The notes: generated from the sequence alone by a model not told the origin. A stretch of DNA of 64,000 nt from Cytidiella melzeri (GCA_022592445.1 JABYQR010000021.1:62001-126000), one strand, 5' to 3'. Shown: positions 1-12,998, counted from the first letter of the stretch. Program-made: numbers and translations.

Positions 1-401
1 AGAGTCTCATCGTCCTGCGCCTCTCTCACGTTGAGCGAGAGACGGGCAAGGGTGTTGACCGTGATGAGCTTATCGATTGGTACCTGGAAACCAAGGAAGA
101 GGAGATCCAGGATGTTGAGGAACTTGAGTACGAGAAGGAGCTGATCACGAAGATGTTGCGGAAACTCGTCAAGGTGGGTCATCGTGCGGCGTTGTTTTGA
201 AGGTGTTCCGTAACTAATGTCGATACTCGATAGGACAACTTTTTGATCGAGGTTAGAGGAGATGTGCAAGAGTCTTTGCCTTCCATGGATGAAAGCAGTG
301 GTCAGTCATCCGCGTTGGACTCACAAGATGGCGCGGTGCGGGTCTATTACATGGTGCATCCCTCCGTTGATACAGAGGCCTCATCATCCTTGCCTGCATA
401 G
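1..401 (+). CDS. MCM6: MCM6 replicative helicase subunit, C-terminal end (5' truncated by window)
   Basis: This is the last part of an MCM helicase subunit that, as part of the MCM2-7 ring, unwinds DNA at replication forks in the nucleus. The visible exon runs in frame from base 3 and encodes a winged-helix-like tail with the stretch RDELIDWYLETKEEEIQD followed by EKELITKMLRKLVK, which resembles the C-terminal domain of MCM6 (human: LINWYLKEIESEID). An intron spans 174-233 (GTGGGT donor, taactaat branch region, TAG acceptor, phase 0). The last exon, 234-401, starts DNFLIEVRGDVQ and ends at TAG 399-401. The ATPase core lies outside the window, so the MCM6 assignment rests on the tail alone. 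It converges with the formin gene; 279 bp separate the two stop codons. Confidence 0.85.
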
Positions 402-680
402 CTGTGCATTCGCAATTCAGTCGCTTTGCTTTCGATGGTACCTTTCTCTTCCCGCCTGTATGTTACATAGAATATAACCGTGTATCCTGTATTGGCGTCG
501 TCAAACAAAATTGGCATATTAAGAAATTAGCTAGTGATACATTGAAATTGCGCTAGGATATACACAAGTAGCAGAGGAAATATATGTGCATTTAGATGCA
601 GGGTATGGTGGTTCACGTGCGGGATATGGTATCATGAGGCGTACATGTGCGTTAGTCATGCCGGTCGTTGATTTCGTATA

Positions 681-3600
681 TCATTCAAGAGCCCTGCTGT
701 TTCTACCTCCATCTAAGAATATCTTGTTGATAGGCCGCTGGGGTCTTTCTCTCCGTTTGCCAGTCCTCATACTGCGTATTGCCTGGTCAAGATCACCACG
801 GCCGACAGACAATCCACCCGCCCGGCCTTGGGATGACGGCGGAGGTCGCAAGGTTTGTAGATTCTGGTCAGACTTCTTGATTGTCTGCGACTACAAACAC
901 TCAGCCATGGAACAACATGCACAATAACATAACACACCTCTTCATCCGCTGCTGTAGCTGAAGGAGTTTCCACATTGATGGACGGTGTCTTCGGTGCTGC
1001 TTTCTGCTCAGCATCATGAACCTCCAAAGCCGCTTTCTGTTTCATAACCCGGGTTAAATCCGTACTGGGCCAGAAAGACATCTCCATACCTGCAGTGAAG
1101 AAGAAAACGATAGGATCATTGCAAAGAAATCTTCGGGCTTTGTAGCCTCAGATGACTCGGCGTTCTCCCCAAAGTATGTCAACAACAACTTTAACTCAGC
1201 TTCAACAGCTGTCGTCATCTTCGTTAAGGCGTCTACACTGGCGTCGACTGTAGTGGCGAAGGGCTATCACAATGTATGAGTGTGCTGAAGGTCTCACTGG
1301 ACAGTTGTGACGTACCTGCATGATCTGTACAAACCGGTCGTCTGAGAGCAAGCGGACCGTTTGCAGGTGCTTGACTTCAGCTTTGAGCTGGTTGAGGCCA
1401 GCAGATAGGGCTTGAACTGAACCAACGATTGTTTGCACAGACACTAATTCACAGGTCAAGACTTGTGTTAGGGTACGACAAACAGCAATGAACTCACCTC
1501 TGGCCGCAGCTTCGAGATGTGGCATATCTTCAATAAACGTTACGACACTAGGATCCGTGCCCAACAAGATCTTGGCAATATAATGGAGTAGTGTTGGGCA
1601 CTCTGGGCTCGCCCTAACCGTCCTCGTTTCTCGCAACTGTGGGGGTGAGCATGCTTTTCCGAGGTGAGTGAATATTATTTCCCACCTTGGATAGTGCATC
1701 AAGTTGGAAACCCCGAGCACCTCCTCGGAACGATGACCCGTTCAGAGCATTACCAACAGCAAGTACAGTCTAGACTCAGGTAAGTGATGTAACCTTCTGA
1801 TCGCACATTGTCCTTACCTGCAATACCCGCTTGAGGCGAGAAGATGAGCGCAGCTCGTGCGACGCATTTCTGACGATGTTGAGCTCTGGCCGAACTTCCT
1901 CAATCTCAATATCAAGCTTGCGGCGATAGATCATGCACTCGATACGCTGTGATAACCTTGGAATAGATATAATCTGATCTTCATGAGTAAGTATCAATAC
2001 AAATAGGTACAAACGTACCTGGCTGAAGAATTGATCTGCTTTAGAAAGCTTAGTAACGTCTCCGAACTCTTTAAGTCTCAGAATCTGAAAACCCCTTCAG
2101 CGTCACTACGTCATGAAGCTACTTACGGACGTTAACCGTACCTCTTCAGTGGTGGGTAATTGCTTTCCAATTGCTTTGAGATCGTCCATAGAAAGCTTGT
2201 CATCGTCGAGCTCCAAAATTGCCTTACGAATGGTGGGTAAATCAAGTTTGATTCGCGCAAGCATGATACCTATCATGCGCCAGTTAGCAAGCAGTCTTCG
2301 GGGTCTACACCACACCACTGACCAACGTTCTGTGCTCTAGTACCATCAAGAATGGTGGTAGGGCCCTGCTTCTTTGGTGACGCATTGGACAAATGAGAAC
2401 CTCCAATGGAAGCATTCTCCATTGAGAATGTTGATTCCAGGTCTTTCATGTCGAGCTCTACGTAACTGTCCACTTCATTCCAGACGCTTGATGGCACTGT
2501 TGACGCCGATACTTTCGTCCAAAAGAATGGTTTGAGCTTCTTCGAAGGCTGCTTTGCTTGTAGAGCAGGGGCCTTCCGCATTGCGAAGCTCGAAGGCGGA
2601 GGCGGAGGTGGAGGTCGCGGACCTCCGGGGAACGGTGGCGGAGGCGGGGGTGGAGGTAGATGTCCCACAGCGGGTGGTGGAGGGGGCGGCGGCGGTGGCG
2701 GGCCTGCGCCGATGAACGCAGGGGGAGATGTAGACGGAGGAGGGGGCGGAGGCGGTGGGATATTGAATCCGGTAGGTGTATGCGGTGGCGGAGGTGGAGG
2801 CGGAGGTGGAGGCGCAAAGGGTGAAGATTCCGTCGGTGGAAGTCTTACTGCAGGAGGTGGTGGTGGAGGTGGTGGTGGTGGTGGTGGTGGTGAAGTCGAC
2901 ATAGGGGCGAGAGCTGAGGTCGTCGCTGGCAATCCTGTTGAATGCTGCATAGAACAAATGAAAACACGTAAAATGTCACCACCGAACTAGACTCACCGAC
3001 TTCACGGGCGGTGGAGGTGGAGGGGGCACCTGCTGTTTGTAGTCCTTCTCGGTGATGAACTTGGGTTTGACAGCCAACTCCTCCTTAAGAGCTACAATAG
3101 TCGATTTCAAAGACTCTATCTCTTTGTCTCTTTCGGCAAGTCCGTCGAGAGCTCTTGTTGCCATCAATTCAGCGTCAGATTCCATCTCACGATTCTCCTC
3201 TCGAGACCTAAATCTCGAGTACACGGATTCCATCGCACGCTTGAGATAAAGAACTTCCTTTTCCTTCACGTTGACAGAGCTCTCAAGATCAGCGATCTAA
3301 GTACTCCTTTAGCGGAAGTGACATAGAAGGGGAGACTATGGTGGTACCTGTATCTTGAGCTTGGAGATTTCATCCATCAGTGTATTCCATTTTGCACGAT
3401 CGCGTTCTCGCTTAGCCTGTTCCTCCTATCCACATGGGTTAGTGACTGAGATAAACAGCTAATGGGTGCATACTTCGCGATTGTCTATGGGGTTCTGTAA
3501 TGTATACTTCTGTAGTTCTGTCTGAAGTGATGCCACTTGCTTCTCCTTCTGCACAAGTCTCTGAATTAAACCATGGAAGTTCTGCGAAGACTAGTGGTTA

Positions 3601-6600
3601 TCAGCTACATTTGAACTCTGCACACAAAATCTGGGGACAGACCTCAGAGCCAGATTTTCCAGCCGGTTTGGAGGGATTGGCAGGCGACTGAATGTTGAGC
3701 GGTAGCGCACGCAGCGTATTCAATTCAACTTCTTGGTCACTGACTTCGTTCCGGAGGTGTTTGCTCTGTTCGAGGTTCGGTTGAGAGGCCTCAGGAGTAG
3801 TCGACTCACTCACCTCAGTCGTAAGCTGGTCAACCTTAACTCGTAATGCCTGGATCTCTTCCTGGAGGGCGAATGTCTGGTCATCGTCTGCTAGCGCGAC
3901 CCGAAGACTATGACCAGTGATATGCTTGATAGACTCTGCAAACTGACTGACGCATCGTGACCAGTCGTCATCGCTGGTTAATACTCGTTCGTCAACAATC
4001 AAAGCATACTGCGCGGGAAGATGGAGAACTAACAAGTCTTTGACGAGAACAACGTCCTCTACGAATTTATCCACAATATAAAGAATGTCTGTCTTCAGCT
4101 CACTGAGTTGGTTTGCATTAGAAAAGCGACCAATTGGCAGCAGGTTTTCGACCTTACCTCGGACATTCTCCTTCAAGTAATCGACGAAGGGAAGACGCGA
4201 TGGACGCGACCAAAGGATACAGGTTGCTCTGCTGCTTTGCTCCTTTTATCACCTCGTCAAAGACAGCTTCCGACTCGGATGCTTGCCGTCGACGATGGCT
4301 GGCAAGGCTGCGTTCACGCAGGTCTTCTTCGTCCTCAAACTTCTCCTCCGTATATATGTCTAACTGCGTAACGAGAGCGTCCGGCGGCTTTGCATACCGC
4401 AGAGTCTGATAGACGTGGATAAGAGGCCGATTATCGAAGCCACACCTTCAAAGGGTTCACGTACCACCAAAACTTCGTTCAACCCGCGCCGCGTAAATTC
4501 TTCCCGGAGTAGGATACGTTCTTCCAAAGAATCGGGGAAATTTGTAAGAGCGTTGACGAAAGCCATAGATGCAGTTCGTGCTTCCCATGCGCCGTCTTCT
4601 TCTAGACTATAAGCTTGATCGCCACCGGAATCTTCTGTTTCTGCCAGGGCGTCCGGTAGGCGTAATGAGTCAATGAGCGCCTGAAACCGGAACTTCTCAT
4701 TGAACTCGACTCGATAGTCTGACATCGCAGCTAAAACAGCTTTGTGTCCTTCCGTCGGAGAGACATAACAGATTGCTGCAAGTACATCCGACGATAATGA
4801 ACGGAGTTTCGTAGAAGCTCCATGTAAAGAATAGGCGATATGGGTAAGCAACGTAGGTTCCTCGAGGCCGTATTTGAAGCCAGGCTGATAAACATCGTCA
4901 ATGATATCAAATTTTGATGGTTTGGATTTACTTACGTCGGTGTTGAGAAGAACCCTGATGCACTTTATGACTTCCAGGAGTGCGGTTTCCTCGACATTTT
5001 GCAACTTCTTGCGCTTGCCACCTTTGCCTACCAGACCAGCTAGTAGAGCGCTCAAGGTGTCCATCCCCTTACTTTCGTACACGAAGCCTTCGATCCAAGC
5101 CAAATCTGCTGTAGAGAGATGGACTCTGAGGGATATAAGGTGCTTGACCAACTTCATGTCCGGTTGCTTCCCAGCTCGCATGCCATCTACATACCACTTC
5201 GGCGTCTTCAAGCTCTCCTGCGATGCCTTGTCCTGCACTGAGCCTTTCTCGCCTCCAGAAGAACTCCACCAGCTACTCCATAGGCCTCCGGTCGACTGTG
5301 GTTGAATGGGAGAAGGCGATTCCGGCCTGACTTGTTCTTCTGCCTTGACTGAAACATCTAGGTCTGCACTGGCTCGCGGAGAATGTCCAGGGGAACTATT
5401 CACGCCCCAGCTGACAATGGAGAATCGCCGCATAAGGCCAGAATCGCCTGTTAGCTGTGGAACCAAACGTGGGATCAAGCCGCTTGAGGTAGCGGGACTG
5501 AACGTGGATGGTATGGGTGTCGGGCCGGGACGCTGCTTGACGGGGCCTGTGGCTCGGGATATACTCTCTACGCGCTCCCGATGCTGCTTAAGAAGATATT
5601 TCTGGCGTTCTGCTGGCATGTTATACATAGCCTCTCGCTGGGGGCCTTTCAAGGCCAATTCGTCCTGAGAAGTTCAGTTTGGCCTTGGTCTTGACACCCG
5701 CAAATGCAAGCAGTCACTCACAAGCATATGATCAAATTCTGCAGAGTCCACTGCCTCCGTTTGGCTCTCGCTCTCCAGAATACTGGAATTGCTCTTGTCG
5801 AGAGACCCACTACTGTGATGAGTGATCAATTTGGGTTCGCTAACTTTCTTCCTCTCGGGAGAGTTGACAGTTGGAGAGGGAGAGCTGACAGAGGCTGTCG
5901 GGTGGATCCAGCTGTCAAACAGGTTGGACAGCCGATTCTGGGAGACAGAGTTTCGCCAGTCTGAGGTTGCGGTAAAGAAGCCTGCCGAAGTGGATACAGA
6001 GCCCTGTGACTGGGTATCGCTTTTCTGCTTAGCGGTGCCGTCGCCCTCCAATTCTTCTTCCTCAGATTCCTCCAGGCTCGCGAGACGCTTGACAGTGTCC
6101 TCCGAAGGAGCCAAGGATGATGCAGCGGAAGACGAAGACATCGTGCGTGATTTCGTTCGGCGGAACCATTCATCGGGTATGCAGACGCGAAAGTATCGCC
6201 TTGCCTGTGCGGAAAACGGCTTTTCGCAAAGTGAATGCTCGGTAATATAGGATACATTTGTGTCCATAGGGACGCGAAGGGAACCTACAGCCAATATTGA
6301 GTCTCTTCATCTGCAATTGTTCCAGAGCTCTTACGTTCTGTATCTTCGTCAGTCCACACTTCCTCTAGAACGTATTCCAAAGCCCCGCCTCCAGGCACTG
6401 GTAAAGATTTGGTCAAGCCTAGCTCGTTCACAACGGCGTCGATGACATCTTGGACTGTACTATTTCTCGAAAGGAAAACCTTCCGCTGAAATCCGTCGTG
6501 GATCTCAGGGACGCGCAGAAATGATATCTGAAGTACAAGAAAAGGGTGAAGCGAAACAAGCCGCAGTGTTGAAGCATGGAGATGTGAAGTCAACGGAAAG

Positions 6601-6964
6601 GCTGAGAAGTGTCGTTGGGCCCCAGCACTGGTAGCGTTGCTGCTTAGCAAAGGAGCCACCACCTCATGCAGTTCAAGGATGCCTAATAACAGATTAAGAC
6701 GTGGCTGATAAGTGATGGTAATAGCTCACCATCTCCCAATGCCTCTAGCTCGTCTTCCTCCCACTGCCTGCCGCTGTGCTCTCTCCTGATCTGCTGTATG
6801 GCAAATTCGTGAGTTGGAAGGTCTCCCAAAATCTGATCTATAATGTCGCTATCTGTTGTGACTGAGTCAAGCAGTTCTTGAATGGTCCCATTGGACGAGA
6901 TCGTCGCAAATTGGAGACTGCCTGAAGGAATTTCGATAGGCACGATTAATGAGTCGTCAGCCAT
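681..6964 (-). CDS. Diaphanous-type formin (Bni1/SepA/Cdc12-like)
   Basis: A long multi-exon gene, roughly 1,700 residues after splicing (estimate), for a formin that nucleates and elongates actin filaments at polarity and septation sites. In order it shows an N-terminal extension (from M at 6964), the GBD/FH3 regulatory region (about 5658-4200, with KTPKWYVDGMRAGKQPD and the armadillo-like stretch after it), a coiled-coil part (4000-3000), a polyproline FH1 (about 2900-2585, many runs of 7-13 prolines) and FH2 starting at KLKPFFWTKV and continuing through the exons down to about 1000. The last exon reads GDLDQAIRSMRTGKRRERPQ, an amphipathic-plus-basic stretch like the diaphanous autoregulatory domain, and ends at TGA 683-681. 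GBD plus DAD implies Rho-GTPase-relieved autoinhibition. Exon borders in the N-terminal third are less certain. It is divergent from the nicotinamidase gene. Confidence 0.9.
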
Positions 6965-7269
6965 CTGAATAGTGCGTGTCGAGAATGACCAGTGGGTGTC
7001 GCGGAGTCGAAGTAAATCAAAATATCAAGAGTAGGTACCACAGCATATTCTGTGTCGCAAAGGCAAGTGAAGATTGTTTATGCTGCGCAAGGCAAGGGTG
7101 GGGGATGGTACCGCTATAGTAGTAGAGCAGAGCAACGCGTCTTGGCGCCCATAATGACACAGCAGTCGACGTCTGACTGCGAGCATACAACCGGGACCAC
7201 CACCATCTCGCCACGACCAGCGCAGAAACTGCCAGTCATTCTCTATATTTCATCTATACAAAGCGAGCA
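6965..7269. promoter_or_regulatory. Divergent intergenic region between formin and nicotinamidase
   Basis: This 305-bp stretch separates the two start codons and must contain both promoters. No convincing TATA box or named factor site was identified. Confidence 0.5.
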
Positions 7270-8117
7270 ATGAGTAAACGCAATATTGCACTTATCGTTG
7301 TCGATGCTCAGGAGGACTTCTGCCCACCTGTATAAACCTGCTTATTTCTCTCGTTGCGTTCTGACTGACTACTACGTTGAACATACTCGTACTGGCGCAG
7401 AATGGATCGCTGGCAGTCCCAGGTGGACGTGAGATAGCTCCCACTATCAACAGCCTCCTAGCCCTGCCCTTTGCCCGCAAAATCGCCACCAAAGACCATC
7501 ACCCTCCGGATCACATCAGTTTCGCCTGCAATCACGGTCCATCCGCCAAAGCATTCGAGACATACATTTCGATAGCCAATCCTGGGAATCCTTCAGAAAT
7601 ATACGAATCATTGCTTTGGCCTGTTCACTGTGTCGCCAACACGCCAGGAAACGAGCTCATCCCCGAGCTAGATTTGAGCAGGGTCGACAAGGTGATTGTG
7701 AAAGGAACCGATCCCCGGGTGGAAATGTATTCGGCTTTCCAATCTCCCCTGAAGAATCCACCTCTTCCAACCGCTGTTAGCGAGTTAGCTGGCGACTTGA
7801 GAGATGCAGACATCACCGACGTTGTCGTAGTTGGGCTGGCAGGAGATTATTGCGTCAAGTTCACAGCACTCGACAGCGTCAGTCAAGGATGGCCAACTTT
7901 TGTTGTCGAAGATGGAACAAGGAGCGTCGGGGGTGCAGATGGATGGCAAGATACGAGGCGGGAACTGCAAGAACATGGTGTGCATGTGGTAGATTTGGAC
8001 TGGGTGAAGCAGGTGCGACCCAACTTCAAGATCTGCGATTTAATAACTCATTACTCTTTACAGAACCTCTTCAGCTCAGCATACGCTTTCCAGCCTGCAG
8101 TAGTACACAATAAATAA
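7270..8117 (+). CDS. PNC1: Nicotinamidase (isochorismatase fold, Pnc1-like)
   Basis: Converts nicotinamide to nicotinate in the NAD salvage pathway and removes an inhibitor of sirtuins. The first exon, 7270-7329, encodes MSKRNIALIVVDAQEDFCPP, in which Asp12 matches the catalytic Asp of the family. An intron (7330-7400) follows, and the protein resumes at NGSLAVPGGREIAP. Other family residues are visible: the metal-binding D-H-H-P and H-C-V (WPVHCVANTPGNEL), the catalytic Lys in VIVKGTDPR and the nucleophilic Cys in VVGLAGDYCVKFT. All catalytic positions are intact. A second intron is likely at 8010-8060. It is 51 nt, in frame and free of stops, so a retained form would only add 17 residues (VKQ-VRPNF). 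Length, about 220 residues, fits the family. Confidence 0.92.
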
Positions 8118-8408
8118 CTCTAGGATGTAGTATTGAGTCCCGTCTTCGCTCAAGGCCATAAAGCCACGAAGGCCGCCATACCCACATATAGCTCAGGGCG
8201 GATCACAGATGTAGACGCTTGGCAGACGAGCAGGCAAGTTGAGACTCGGATGAGGATGTGAGCACAAACATATTTGTGCTCCCTTTCATGTACATGTGCA
8301 GCCATCCCATCCCTTGAGCACTTCCTGCTCCAAAGCTTGAAGAATATGCAGAACGACTTGGACTTCAAGAGACAGAAGCTACCCAACGGTCTATAGACTG
8401 CTACGACC

Positions 8409-11400
8409 ATGGCCTCATTGACCCGACTTCCCTCTGCCACACAGTCCAAACTACGTTCTACACAGATTCTTGTATCTCTTTCACAGGTAGTGTCAGAGCT
8501 TGTACAAAACGCTCTAGATGCAGAGGCAAGTCAGGTAGAGGTCGGCGTAGACTGTGAGGACTGGAGTTGCTGGGTTAGGGACAATGGCGTTGGAATGACC
8601 AAGAGCGACCTCACGGCTTTCGAACATGCCGGCAGATATGGTGCGTATCGACTTGCTATCATCTATATCTCTGCTAACGTTCCAAACCACCAAGGCACCT
8701 CGAAGGCGTATTCCTCAGAGTCGTTGGGCGAAGTTTCTACATTTGGCTTTCGGGGAGAAGGTGCGCATGTGTTCGTATCTAATGCTACTGAAAATCATCT
8801 CATTGAGCTTACTGGCTGTAGCACTAGCATCTGCTGCTGACTTATCATGCCTTGAAATCTGCTCTCGGACTGCACGGTCTCGTGAGACTTGGTCCGTAAT
8901 CCTCAAAGTACCGTTTCTGAGTCGTCACTTCTGCATATGTCTCACAATCTCACCTCTTGCTCTAGGATGGTAAAAGCTTATACAATGGTCCTGCTGTTCG
9001 TTGGCGACGTGAATACTCAGGCACTGTCGTGTGCGTTCGGGACGCCTTTTACAATGTACTGTACCTTCTCTTTTTGAGCTATCGGTTGACTGACACAATT
9101 GACAGCTTCCTATTCGTCGTCTTTCGCATCCAACTCCACAAAGAACCTTAGAATTGATTCGTAAGGACATAGAAACGTTTGCATTAGTATTCCCTGGGGT
9201 TTCGTTTAGCTTGGAAAATACCCATAGGAATGATACCAAGCGTTCAGAGCGACGCAAGACAATGGCAGTACCCAAGGTATGATGCAAATAAGATGAAGGC
9301 ATGTATTCTATTGATGATAGTTGCAGACACACTCAACCTTGGCCGCATTTCGACATATTTTTGGACGTGCATTGGTGGAAGTGAGTCCATCGAACTGATC
9401 CAGTCAACCTTTGCTCAATTGTCGTTAGCATGTCGAAGAATATAATGATTCGAAGAACGGTATGACGATCACTGGATTTGTCAGTTTAGAAGGTAGTTCC
9501 TCCAAGGTGTGTGGTTCCTAGCAACGCAGATAAATCACATTGACGATGCGTACACCTCAGGCTTATCAGTATCTCTGTCAGTCTTTGCGCATTGTCTGGG
9601 ACACTCGGCTTACGGGTTTACTCCGTTGTAGACATCAATCGGCATATCTTGCATCCATGCGAGTTACGTAGAACCATTGATTCTGCGTTTGGTTCAAGTT
9701 CGTTTGGCAGGCATGTCAGTGCATAACATTCTCCATCTGATCGCAGAACATTTGCTTACTACGTAGCAGGCCATGAACGAGTATCTGGAATCGTCACAAC
9801 CTCTCTCGGGTACGCCGGACAAACACTTGATTCATTGCACTTACTGAGTCAGTGCTGATGCGCCTTCTTGTTTACAGCTGCGCGGCGTTCACCGCGGAAA
9901 TCAGACAAGAAACCCGTATACGTCCTCAACATTATGATTCCACCTCGCGAACTTGATAATTGCGTAGAACCAGCAAAGAACGCTGTTCACTTACAGGTCG
10001 GTAGAATGTGAAGCTTGCTGATTTGACTACAGGGAGACACTGATATACGCGACACAGAATGCAGGCGCGGTTTCGTCCTTCCTGAACGAGATTATACAGT
10101 CTTTTCTTATCAAACACAGCTTCAAAAACGAGGCGTCCTCGCGGCGTGTCATCAAGAACGATGGGTCATCGACATTGCCAAGGAAGAAGCGGAAAATTGA
10201 GCATCGACAGCCCTCTACATCCGCTGCTCATGCAATGACATGGGACCGACCTGAGACGCCGTTGGTGATGCCAGGAGTGAGAACACCGTGGTTTTAAGTC
10301 TGAAAACTTTGTTCCCAGCTGAAGTCGTAATGATAGGTGGATCATGAGGACGTAAATCTGCATTGGACAGATCCTCGTACAGGTCATAGCTTCGTGGTAG
10401 ATAAGCGTACTGGAAACTCGTACCCGTTGCACGCGGATGTGGACGATCAGCCTACTGAGGAAGCTCGTGTTGGCTCTCGCCGTACGCGACGTATTTTGGA
10501 GCCATCAACAGCGAGCAGAAAGCCCACTAATCTATACCGGAAGACAGAAGACAACTCACAAGGTCAGACGCCATCGCAGGAGAAAGACAATGCGCCGGCA
10601 TGGATCCGACAAGCCTTGCAAGTTAGTTCAGTCCCATCCGACTTTACCCCATCCCCATGTACTGTCTGTCATGAAAGTCTGACATCATCAATAGGCAAAC
10701 CATGCGTACGCTCTCAAAGACGCGAAGATTCCTGAAGTCACGCTCTCCTCATCGTTTGCTCGCTCGTTCGAGAAGGGTTCATGCTCCTATGGCCATCAAC
10801 CTCGTACTCGATCTGATATGACCCAGTCACGATGGTTAGATACCGTCGCCACCGACGACTCCCAGTTCTCGCAATCAGATTTACGAAGCGCGCAAGTTCT
10901 GGGCCAGGCTGACAAGAAGTTCATCGCCTGCGTGATTGGGGTCGACTTCAAAGAACAGGGAGATACGGCTGGTAGTGCTCCTGCTGAGAAGTCACTCGTG
11001 CTCATTGATCAGCACGCTGCTGACGAGCGCGTTCGGGTAGAGAGGTTTATGGAAGAGCTGTGCGTCGGATTTGCGCCTGTGCAGAGTGGTGGGAATCAAG
11101 ACGTACCACACCGACCGCCTGGGCCCCAGAGGCGATCGCTGGACCCACCTAGTCTGGTTTTACTGACTAGACATGAATTGAACCGACTCGCTGGTAGCCC
11201 TGCATTACAGGCTGCGTTCGTAGCGTGGGGCGTCGAATTTGCTGGTCTGGAACTCGAAGAGGCGAACCTTATGACCAACCGTATGATTCAAGGACGCGCT
11301 TCTGATGTCGATGACAGTGGGTATGCCCAAGTCTCTGTCAGCAGTATCCCGGAAGTTGTTGCGGACAAGGTCGGTGCCAGGACGTCCTTCTCTTGCGGTA

Positions 11401-11871
11401 GTGATCTTACCATGCTCTCAGTTACTTACGGGCCACCACCTTCGTGATCTGGTTAAGACATACATAGCGGATTGGGAAGTGGCTGGAAGCTCGATGACAG
11501 TGTTCTCCCAAGCTAGTGCCCAAAGCCAGCGGCATTCCTGGCAGCGCGCCACTCGTCAATGTCCCAAGGACTTAATAGACCTTGTCAACTCGAAAGCTTG
11601 CCGGGGAGCTATCATGTTCAACGACGTTCTCACCGTGCGGCAGTGCGAGCGACTATTGGAGGCGTTATGCGAAACTGCGTTGCCGTTTCAGTGTGCACAT
11701 GGAAGGTTAGTAGCCCGAGGTGTGGCTTGTGTCCAGTACATCCTGGCTGACCAAAATCTTTCACCTTCCAGGCCGTCGATGGTACCATTGATTGGACTGA
11801 AAGGTCATGCAACGCGTGGCGCCGCCGATTCGAGATGGTTGACAGACGTCGATTGGTCGGCGTTTGTGTAG
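8409..11871 (+). CDS. MLH3: DNA mismatch repair / meiotic crossover endonuclease MLH3
   Basis: MutL homologue of the MLH3 branch. With MLH1 it forms the MutL-gamma endonuclease that resolves meiotic joint molecules and aids mismatch repair. The N-terminal GHKL ATPase motifs are clear: SELVQNALDA (motif I), DNGVGM (motif II) and FGFRGE-ALASA (motif III, split by an intron at about 8760-8830). Many short introns interrupt the middle. The C-terminal domain carries the endonuclease signature DQHAADERVRVE, which fits DQHA(X)2E(X)4E, then ACRGAIMFND and, across the last intron, CAHGRPSMVP, the MLH3/PMS2-type metal-site elements. Start ATG is at 8409; TAG is at 11869-11871. No in-frame damage was seen, although the middle exons were not all traced. 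The poorly conserved linker between the two domains is normal for MLH3. Confidence 0.9.
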
Positions 11872-12363
11872 ACCAGAAACTAGAGTCATCTTTTTCCGGA
11901 TCCGTTGTGCTACATATGACTCTGGCGTTGTCGGCTCCGTCGAGCAAAGAACAGACGGAACCGTCCAGTCATAACCGTTGACGGATAATGGCGTGTGGGA
12001 GACCGTACACAGTGAGATGTAATCATGACCATGAGCTGGCTATGGCGTAGCAGTATGTCTACCTGGCAGTGAATATACCTACGGTGGCCGTACGCGCCGC
12101 GGCATTGCGTGACTCCCGGAGTGAATGAGTGACAAGACCGTCAGGTGGGATTGGAGGCGGTTGGCGGTGATGGCCGGCTGGAGCTTGGCGAACTGATGTC
12201 GCGCACACGAGCCCCGTAATGACGTCAGAAGACCCAGCCGTAGTTGTATATAGGCGTCCAGACACAGCCTAAGACCAATTGCCCATCGATACTCATCTCA
12301 ATCCACACAACTCACTTTTTTCCATCTCTACCACCACCACCACCACCACCACCACCGACCATC
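11872..12363. other. Intergenic, MLH3 3' end to RTC3 promoter
   Basis: No gene seen. The stretch holds the MLH3 terminator region and the promoter and 5' leader of the downstream SBDS-like gene. A TATATA stretch lies at 12246-12251, about 115 bp before that gene's ATG, and a (CCA)n run sits just before the ATG. Confidence 0.5.
12331..12356 (+). repeat. (CCA)n microsatellite in 5' leader
   Basis: Nearly nine uninterrupted CCA units end seven bases before the ATG at 12364. They make a pyrimidine/CA-rich, unstructured leader directly upstream of the start codon of the Rtc3-like gene. Confidence 0.9.
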
Positions 12364-12998
12364 ATGACCAAGGGAAACCAGAGGACGTTGACAAAGGTCG
12401 TCTACAAGCCTAGCACTCAGTCCACCGAGGAGTACACGGTCATCGTCAACCATGAAGAGGTTAGTTCGTGCCGTTCAACCCATCTCAGCTCTTGTTGATG
12501 ACTGTCCCGTTCAGTACCAGAAATACAAGGAAGGAGGTTAGTTTCCTCTGCATATTTGATTGTAATGAGGGGCTCACTCATTCTTTTCTAGATACGTGAG
12601 TTGATCCTTCAGTCAACACGCTATCGGCTGTTGTTTGTTATACAACATCGCAAACAGATACTAATGGTAGCTTTGTCCCATAGTTCTATCCCGCTGGTAG
12701 AAGTGGTTGACTGTAAGTGGCTGCATCGATTTTGTGTGATCGCGCTCGCGCTCATCTGTCTATAGCCTTCGATGTATTCTTCTCAAACCAAGGCGCGCAA
12801 GGCATTCTTGGCAAAGCCTCGAATCAGCAACTCGAGAATGAGTTTGGCTCCCACAAAGACATTGATGTCGTCGAGCAGATTCTCAAGAAGGGTGTCTTGC
12901 AGTCCGGAGAGGGTATAAGATCGGGTAACTCTGGTACATTGAATGCCTCGCTTGGAAGCCAGTCCATCGACACCAGGGGCAAGGGGCCGAGAGGCTGA
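12364..12998 (+). CDS. SBDS N-terminal-domain protein, Rtc3-like, with a 4-nt micro-exon
   Basis: Small protein of about 128 residues resembling yeast Rtc3/YHR087W, a single-domain relative of the SBDS ribosome-maturation factor; the precise role is unknown. Exons inferred: 12364-12459, 12515-12536, 12592-12595 (the four bases atac), 12684-12712 and 12766-12998. Joined, they read MTKGNQRTLTKVVYKPSTQS at the start, then YQKYKEGD-T-SIPLVEVVDS and FDVFFSNQGAQGILGKASNQ, the SBDS-type core with the QGxxG..AS.Q..ENEFG block. Total coding length is divisible by three only if the 4-nt exon is used. The tail, GTLNASLGSQSIDTRGKGPR, is Gly/Ser-rich. ATG context is ccatcATGacc. Confidence 0.8.

Noticed and set aside
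2532..2990. Plus-strand glycine-rich open frame
   Set aside because: It is the antisense of the formin polyproline FH1 region and has no own signals.
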